Below, one piece after another: positions 6,173 to 10,017 of a stretch of DNA of 10,017 nucleotides (positions are counted from its first letter, which is position 1; each line of letters begins with the position of its first letter). The notes below the pieces were generated by a model. The model was not told where the DNA came from. It was given only the letters and a program-made list of their open reading frames with translations, and ran no database searches. The position numbers and the translations under genes are program-made. The DNA comes from an uncultured bacterium. Lineage in GTDB: Bacteria > Bacillota > Clostridia > Lachnospirales > Lachnospiraceae. The stretch spans positions 1 to 10,017 of the forward strand of contig CAMGRE010000090.1 in the NCBI GenBank assembly GCA_946061355.1. Reading direction: 5' to 3'.

Positions 6173-7246
6173 TTAATCCTCAAAGCATTGGTACGCGGAA
6201 ATCGCAAGCTTCTCAAAAGTCTCGTCATTGCGATAGACCGCCTCTGCCATATCAAGCATCGGGAACAAAAGTGCGGCACCGGTTCCCTCCCCAAGTGCCA
6301 GTTCACCGTGAATAATCGGTGAGAGCCTCAGTTCCTCCATAATTTTAACCGTGCACGGTTCCTTGCTCATGTGGGACGGAATCATTACCTCTCTCGAAGC
6401 CGGACAGAGTCTTGCGGCAACAAGCGCACCAACGGCAGAGATCAGGCCGTCGATCACAATCGGGACGCCGTATATGGCACCGCCGATAAACGCACCGGCG
6501 ATCGCAGCGATATCAAATCCACCCACTGTACAAAGCACCTTAAAAGCGTCAGGGGGTTCCTGTCCGTTAAATCCGTATTTTGTGAGGGCGTTTGCGATCA
6601 CTGTCCTTTTGTGCAAGAGCCCTTCTGTGGAAAGTCCTGCTCCTCTGCCTGTCACCGTTTCCGCATCCATCCTAAGGAGAGCCGCCGCCACCGCGCTCGA
6701 TGTGGTGGTATTGCCGATTCCCATCTCCCCTGTAGCAAGGATCGTATATCCCTCATCAAGGAAACGCTTCACCATACGTATTCCTGTCTGAATTGCCTGT
6801 TCGGTCTGTTCTGCACTCATGGCAGGCTCTGTGGTAAAGTCTTTTGTTCCATTTGCAATCCGCTCCCGGATGATATTCTGTGAATGCGCAGAATCCTTGA
6901 TCCCGACATCAACTGCAAACACATCCGTATTGCAACGGCTGCACATCCGGTTCACACTCGCTTTTCCCTCTGCAATATTATCAGCCACAAGTGCCGTCAC
7001 ATGACTGTCCGTCTGTGTCACGCCCTGTTTTGTCACGCCATTGTCACCGCAGAATACAAGCACGGCGCGCTTTTTTATCCTGACATCAGCGCTTCCCTGG
7101 ATGCCTGCTATGCGGACGAACAGTTCTTCCAGTTTTCCGAGTCCGTTTAACGGCTTTGCGATCGCATCCCATTTTCTTTTTGCCTTCTTCATTGCATCAG
7201 CATCCGGTGTTTTCCCCAGATTCGCATAATCCATCTGTTTAATCAT
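6173..7246 (-). CDS. cobT: Nicotinate-nucleotide--dimethylbenzimidazole phosphoribosyltransferase
   Basis: A 357-residue enzyme, the usual CobT length, which transfers phosphoribose from nicotinate mononucleotide to the lower-ligand base and forms alpha-ribazole 5'-phosphate. Visible motifs are KPLNGLGKLE (31-40), CGDNGVTKQGVTQTDSHVT (66-84), ATGEMGIGNTTTSSAV (171-186), TGRGAGL (199-205) and LALGEGTGAAL (316-326). Glu320 in the last motif corresponds to the catalytic glutamate (Glu317 in Salmonella CobT). Two motifs differ from the Salmonella type: KPPGSLG-like is KPLNGLG, and GDHG is GDNG, which resembles clostridial CobT. The only purine-rich ribosome site, AAAAGGA at 7267-7261, is 14 bases before the ATG, which is unusually far. 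No upstream in-frame start exists because of the cbiA stop; an ATG at residue 5 is less likely. It ends 3 bases before cobU. Confidence 0.97.
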   Translation of the reverse strand: MIKQMDYANLGKTPDADAMKKAKRKWDAIAKPLNGLGKLEELFVRIAGIQGSADVRIKKRAVLVFCGDNGVTKQGVTQTDSHVTALVADNIAEGKASVNRMCSRCNTDVFAVDVGIKDSAHSQNIIRERIANGTKDFTTEPAMSAEQTEQAIQTGIRMVKRFLDEGYTILATGEMGIGNTTTSSAVAAALLRMDAETVTGRGAGLSTEGLLHKRTVIANALTKYGFNGQEPPDAFKVLCTVGGFDIAAIAGAFIGGAIYGVPIVIDGLISAVGALVAARLCPASREVMIPSHMSKEPCTVKIMEELRLSPIIHGELALGEGTGAALLFPMLDMAEAVYRNDETFEKLAISAYQCFED

Positions 7247-7255
7247 ACAACAATT

Positions 7256-8641
7256 TCACGTCCTTTTCAGGCGGTATTTTACACATTGATCCAAAAAAGC
7301 ATCGACAAATGTTTCATTGCCATAATAATAAATATGTGGGAAGCCTCCGTACAGTGTATCCGAAGCAAAGCCTGTCTGCCAGCTCCCTTCTCCGGAAGCC
7401 TTTTCTGCCGTAAAATCCCCGCCGCCCGGTTCACAGTCATAATAATGAAATTCATGGGCACGGAAGCGGATATTATTTTTTCCGAACAGAGTTCTTCCGG
7501 GATTCAGACTCACCTCTACATAGCCGAAATGATGCAGTCCCGCTCCCTTTTTTGCACTACCCGGAAGAACATCCGCCATCCGATAACATTTTCCCTGTTC
7601 ATCCGCAAGTTCTTTCTGCAGATACAGGTATCCGCCGCACTCTGCGATACATGGCAGACCGCCTGCGATCCTGTCTCTGACAGACTGTTTCATAGACCTG
7701 TTTTCCGAAAGTTCTTTTGCATACAACTCCGGATACCCGCCGGGCAGGATCATTCCGTCTATATTTCCGGGAACTTCTTTATCATGCAGCGGGCTGAAAA
7801 ATGTTAGTTCGCAATTTTTTTCCTTCAGATACCGGAGATTATCCTCATACAGGAAGCAGAACGATTCATCTCTCGCAATCCCGATCCTGCATATCCTGCT
7901 ATTTGGGACCATCGTTTTCCCGGAAGTAATGCTGTGAGACACAGTTGCTTCTTTTGACAATTTCAAAAGGCCTTCCCAGTCTACCGTATTTTTTATGATT
8001 TCATACAAGTCAGACAGTTTATTTTGAAAATCCTGCATTTCCTCCGGCATCATCAACCCGAGATGACGGCTTTGCATTGTGAAAGCACACTGTTGTGGGA
8101 TAAACCCGAGCGGTCTGATCCCCTCTCGCTGTGCCAGACCGGAAAGTTTCGGGTACATCCTTTCTGAGATCTGATTAAAAATGACACCTTTGATCGTCGA
8201 ACTTTCATTGTTGCCATAGGAAAGGAAGCCACGGAGCAACGCACCCACAGAATTTGCCATGCCGCGTCCATTTACCACAAGCACAGCAGGTGTCTCTGTG
8301 ATCTCTGCGATTTCATGGCTGCTTCCTCTGTCTGTCATACCGATTCCGTCATAATATCCCATAACACCCTCGATCAGAATCAGATCGGCATCATGGCAGC
8401 GTCTGTCTACCATGGCATGCAATACATCCGCATCCGTAAAATAGCTGTCAAGATTACCGGACGGAATACCCAGAACTTCCCGATGGAACATCGGATCAAT
8501 ATAATCCGGTCCGCATTTATAAGCTGCAATGCGAACTCCCTGCTGTTTCAATCCATACAACAGTCCGCACATGGCTGTAGTTTTGCCGCAGCCGCTCCCC
8601 GTACCGGCGATCAGCAGCCTTCCACCGGCGCTCTCCTTCAT
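7256..8641 (-). CDS. cbiA: Cobyrinic acid a,c-diamide synthase (glutamine-hydrolysing)
   Basis: A 461-residue ATP-dependent amidase that converts the a and c carboxylates of (cobalt-)cobyrinic acid to amides with ammonia from glutamine. The N-terminal dethiobiotin-synthetase-like domain has the P-loop GTGSGCGKTT (13-22), YKCGPDYIDP (41-50) and EGVMGYYDG (91-99). The C-terminal class I glutamine amidotransferase domain has ILPGGYPELYA (298-308), the nucleophile Cys335 in AECGGYLYL (333-341), and HEFHYY (396-401). His436 in FPHIYYYGN is the likely catalytic histidine. The length matches complete CbiA. ATG start at 8641 is preceded by GGAGG at 8651-8647 with 5 bases of spacing, in a 30-base gap after cbiET. 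CobT follows after 9 bases in the same reading frame, separated by the single in-frame TGA at 7258-7256. Confidence 0.97.
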   Translation of the reverse strand: MKESAGGRLLIAGTGSGCGKTTAMCGLLYGLKQQGVRIAAYKCGPDYIDPMFHREVLGIPSGNLDSYFTDADVLHAMVDRRCHDADLILIEGVMGYYDGIGMTDRGSSHEIAEITETPAVLVVNGRGMANSVGALLRGFLSYGNNESSTIKGVIFNQISERMYPKLSGLAQREGIRPLGFIPQQCAFTMQSRHLGLMMPEEMQDFQNKLSDLYEIIKNTVDWEGLLKLSKEATVSHSITSGKTMVPNSRICRIGIARDESFCFLYEDNLRYLKEKNCELTFFSPLHDKEVPGNIDGMILPGGYPELYAKELSENRSMKQSVRDRIAGGLPCIAECGGYLYLQKELADEQGKCYRMADVLPGSAKKGAGLHHFGYVEVSLNPGRTLFGKNNIRFRAHEFHYYDCEPGGGDFTAEKASGEGSWQTGFASDTLYGGFPHIYYYGNETFVDAFLDQCVKYRLKRT

Positions 8642-8671
8642 AATAACCTCCGGAAATATTATGTAAACAAC

Positions 8672-9889
8672 TTAGCCCTCAAACGACACAACGAACACAG
8701 GATTCAGTCCTTCCATCAGATGCTGATCCCCGATCACATGACCCCTTGCCACTCCGATTTGCGAGATCTCCAGATTTTTCAACTTGTATTTTCCGATCAA
8801 CGCAAATATCTCGGACAATGATTCCAGAGAAATGATATTGCACACAAAACGTGTCTTCGGATTCTTCTCGAGCACTGCTTTTATGATCTCTTCTTTTTCC
8901 CCTTTGCTTCCTCCGATAAATACGACATCCGGAGGCGGAAGCTGTTCGAGGCAGTCCGGTGCCTTTCCCTCTATGATCTCAAGATTATCGGCCACAAATT
9001 TTGCTTTATTGGCGGTCAGAAGTTCCAAAGCCTTAGGCATGCATTCCACCGCATATACTCTGCCGCGATACGCACACAGCGCCATTTCCACCGACACGGA
9101 TCCGGTCCCGGCTCCGATATCATATGCTACAGAATCCTCCCGCAGGTTCAGCCTGCTCATCGTGACCGCACGCACTTCACTCTTGGTCATGGGAACCTGT
9201 CCTCTGATAAAGTCATCATCCGAAATTCCCAGACACTTCTGTCCTCCTGCCTTATCATTTAAAACAAAAAGCACACAGAGACTGGAATCCCAGCACTCAA
9301 GCTTATCGCCCTTATCAAGCAGTGTCGCTGCTTTTCCCTTCAGGATCATCTCATCCGGATAGGACAGTTTGATCCCGATCACGAGCACACAGTGTCCAAG
9401 CTCGGCCAGGCACAGTTCTTCCACGATACTTCGCAGGCTGTCGTTTCCCATCAGCAAAAAAGTTTTCTCATGGGAGCGTACTGCCTGAATCCAGTTATCC
9501 TTTCTGCCGTGCAGACTGATGATGCAGGCATCCTGCCATGAAATCCCGCTCTTTGCTGCCAGATAAGAAATGCTGGAAATACCGGGAAGCACATTTACTT
9601 CATACTTCTCCTCCAGCATAGTAAGCAGTCCTTTTGTCCCGCTGTAAAATCCACTGTCACCGGACATACAGATCACGATATTTTCTGCAGCGGTTTCCTC
9701 GATTAATGCTAAGATTTCCCGGCCGTCATAAGTCTCTTTGTATTCCGCCTGACAGTTTTTTGGAATGGCATCGCGCATTCTCCTGGCACCGATGATCAGA
9801 TCCGCATCGATCAGTGCGCATCTTGTCTCCTTTGTCAAAAGATCGGGATTTCCCATTCCGATTCCCGTTATGGTTATATTTTTACTCAT
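8672..9889 (-). CDS. cbiET: CbiE-CbiT fusion: cobalt-precorrin-7 C5-methyltransferase and cobalt-precorrin-6B C15-methyltransferase (decarboxylating)
   Basis: A 405-residue cytoplasmic protein with two SAM-dependent methyltransferase domains, fused as in CobL of the aerobic pathway. The CbiE half (about 1-210) starts with the strand and glycine loop ITGIGMGNPD and has GDSGFYSGTKGL (77-88) and PGISSISYLAAK (102-113), typical of the tetrapyrrole methylase fold. The CbiT half (about 220-405) begins with FIRGQVPMTKSEVRA (227-241), followed by the SAM-binding motif DIGAGTGSVSVEMA (257-270) and FIGGSKG (324-330), a class I Rossmann methyltransferase. Together they methylate C5 and C15 and remove the acetate carboxyl at C12. 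ATG start at 9889 has AAAGGAG at 9906-9900, with a fairly long spacing of 10 bases. It overlaps the upstream stop by 8 bases and lies 30 bases before cbiA. The length suits a complete fusion. Confidence 0.96.
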   Translation of the reverse strand: MSKNITITGIGMGNPDLLTKETRCALIDADLIIGARRMRDAIPKNCQAEYKETYDGREILALIEETAAENIVICMSGDSGFYSGTKGLLTMLEEKYEVNVLPGISSISYLAAKSGISWQDACIISLHGRKDNWIQAVRSHEKTFLLMGNDSLRSIVEELCLAELGHCVLVIGIKLSYPDEMILKGKAATLLDKGDKLECWDSSLCVLFVLNDKAGGQKCLGISDDDFIRGQVPMTKSEVRAVTMSRLNLREDSVAYDIGAGTGSVSVEMALCAYRGRVYAVECMPKALELLTANKAKFVADNLEIIEGKAPDCLEQLPPPDVVFIGGSKGEKEEIIKAVLEKNPKTRFVCNIISLESLSEIFALIGKYKLKNLEISQIGVARGHVIGDQHLMEGLNPVFVVSFEG

Positions 9890-10017
9890 TTAAATACCAC
9901 TCCTTTATCCTTCTCTTTATATCCTGCAGCCCCATGCTGTTTGTCTCATCCTCATTGATCGGATTCCTTCCGACCACGATACAGCGTATACCTGTCTTTT
10001 CTGTAGCTTGAGTTTTT
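9882..10017 (-). CDS. cbiJ: Probable cobalt-precorrin-6A reductase, C-terminal end only (partial)
   Basis: Only the last 44 codons are inside the window; the gene enters from the right edge and ends at a TAA at 9884-9882. The visible tail reads as a helix with Lys and Ala/Thr, then GIRCIVVGRNP, then an acidic loop and a terminal helix. This resembles the end of CbiJ/CobK reductases, where a substrate-facing helix is followed by a beta strand closing in a hydrophobic-Arg-Pro motif; here the motif is GRNP. CbiJ/CobK reduces the macrocycle of (cobalt-)precorrin-6A with NADPH or NADH, just before the CbiE and CbiT methylations. Its stop overlaps the cbiET start by 8 bases, which indicates translational coupling. 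The assignment rests on a short tail plus context, so another ring-stage enzyme is possible. Confidence 0.6.
   Translation of the reverse strand, partial: KTQATEKTGIRCIVVGRNPINEDETNSMGLQDIKRRIKEWYLNE

Noticed and set aside
8315..8821. A 168-codon plus-strand open frame crossing the cbiA-cbiET junction.
   Set aside because: It runs antisense to two well-supported genes and their ribosome site, with no recognisable domain.
8784..9362. A 192-codon open frame on the plus strand opposite cbiET.
   Set aside because: The minus strand encodes the CbiE and CbiT motifs throughout this stretch. The plus-strand product is Ser/Pro-rich low-information sequence typical of antisense frames.

Overview
The window is a stretch of an anaerobic-type (cbi) cobalamin biosynthesis operon. 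All twelve recognisable genes lie on the minus strand, so transcription runs from high to low coordinates. Genes are packed with gaps of 3 to 66 bases or with 4 to 13 base overlaps, and nearly every start has a purine-rich Shine-Dalgarno sequence. Base composition looks close to 50% GC. The gene set, two TTG starts, a CbiE-CbiT fusion and a short second CobU-like protein fit a Gram-positive anaerobe of the Clostridia, most likely Lachnospiraceae. The lineage is an inference from gene style; there is no marker gene in the window.

Layout in transcription order: C-terminal end of a probable cobalt-precorrin-6A reductase (cbiJ/cobK, cut by the right edge); cbiET fusion; cbiA; cobT; cobU; cobS; a short CobU paralog; cobC-type phosphatase; cbiB; cbiC; cobD-type threonine-phosphate decarboxylase; and the N-terminal 303 residues of cobyric acid synthase cbiP (cut by the left edge).

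How they work together: CbiJ, CbiET and CbiC finish the corrin ring up to cobyrinic acid. CbiA amidates side chains a and c, and CbiP amidates b, d, e and g to give cobyric acid. The CobD decarboxylase makes (R)-1-amino-2-propanol phosphate, which CbiB attaches at side chain f to give adenosylcobinamide phosphate. CobU activates this with GTP to adenosylcobinamide-GDP. CobT makes alpha-ribazole phosphate from the lower-ligand base, CobS joins the two halves, and CobC removes the phosphate. The corrinoid adenosyltransferase and any lower-ligand (bza) genes are not in the window.

No RNA gene, mobile element, CRISPR array, riboswitch or convincing terminator was found. The operon promoter, and any cobalamin riboswitch, must lie beyond the right edge. 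The most notable points are the two CobU-like proteins around cobS, whose missing motifs are complementary, and the TTG starts at overlapping junctions for both integral-membrane enzymes. I see no wholly new system; this is a well-organised but largely familiar pathway operon.
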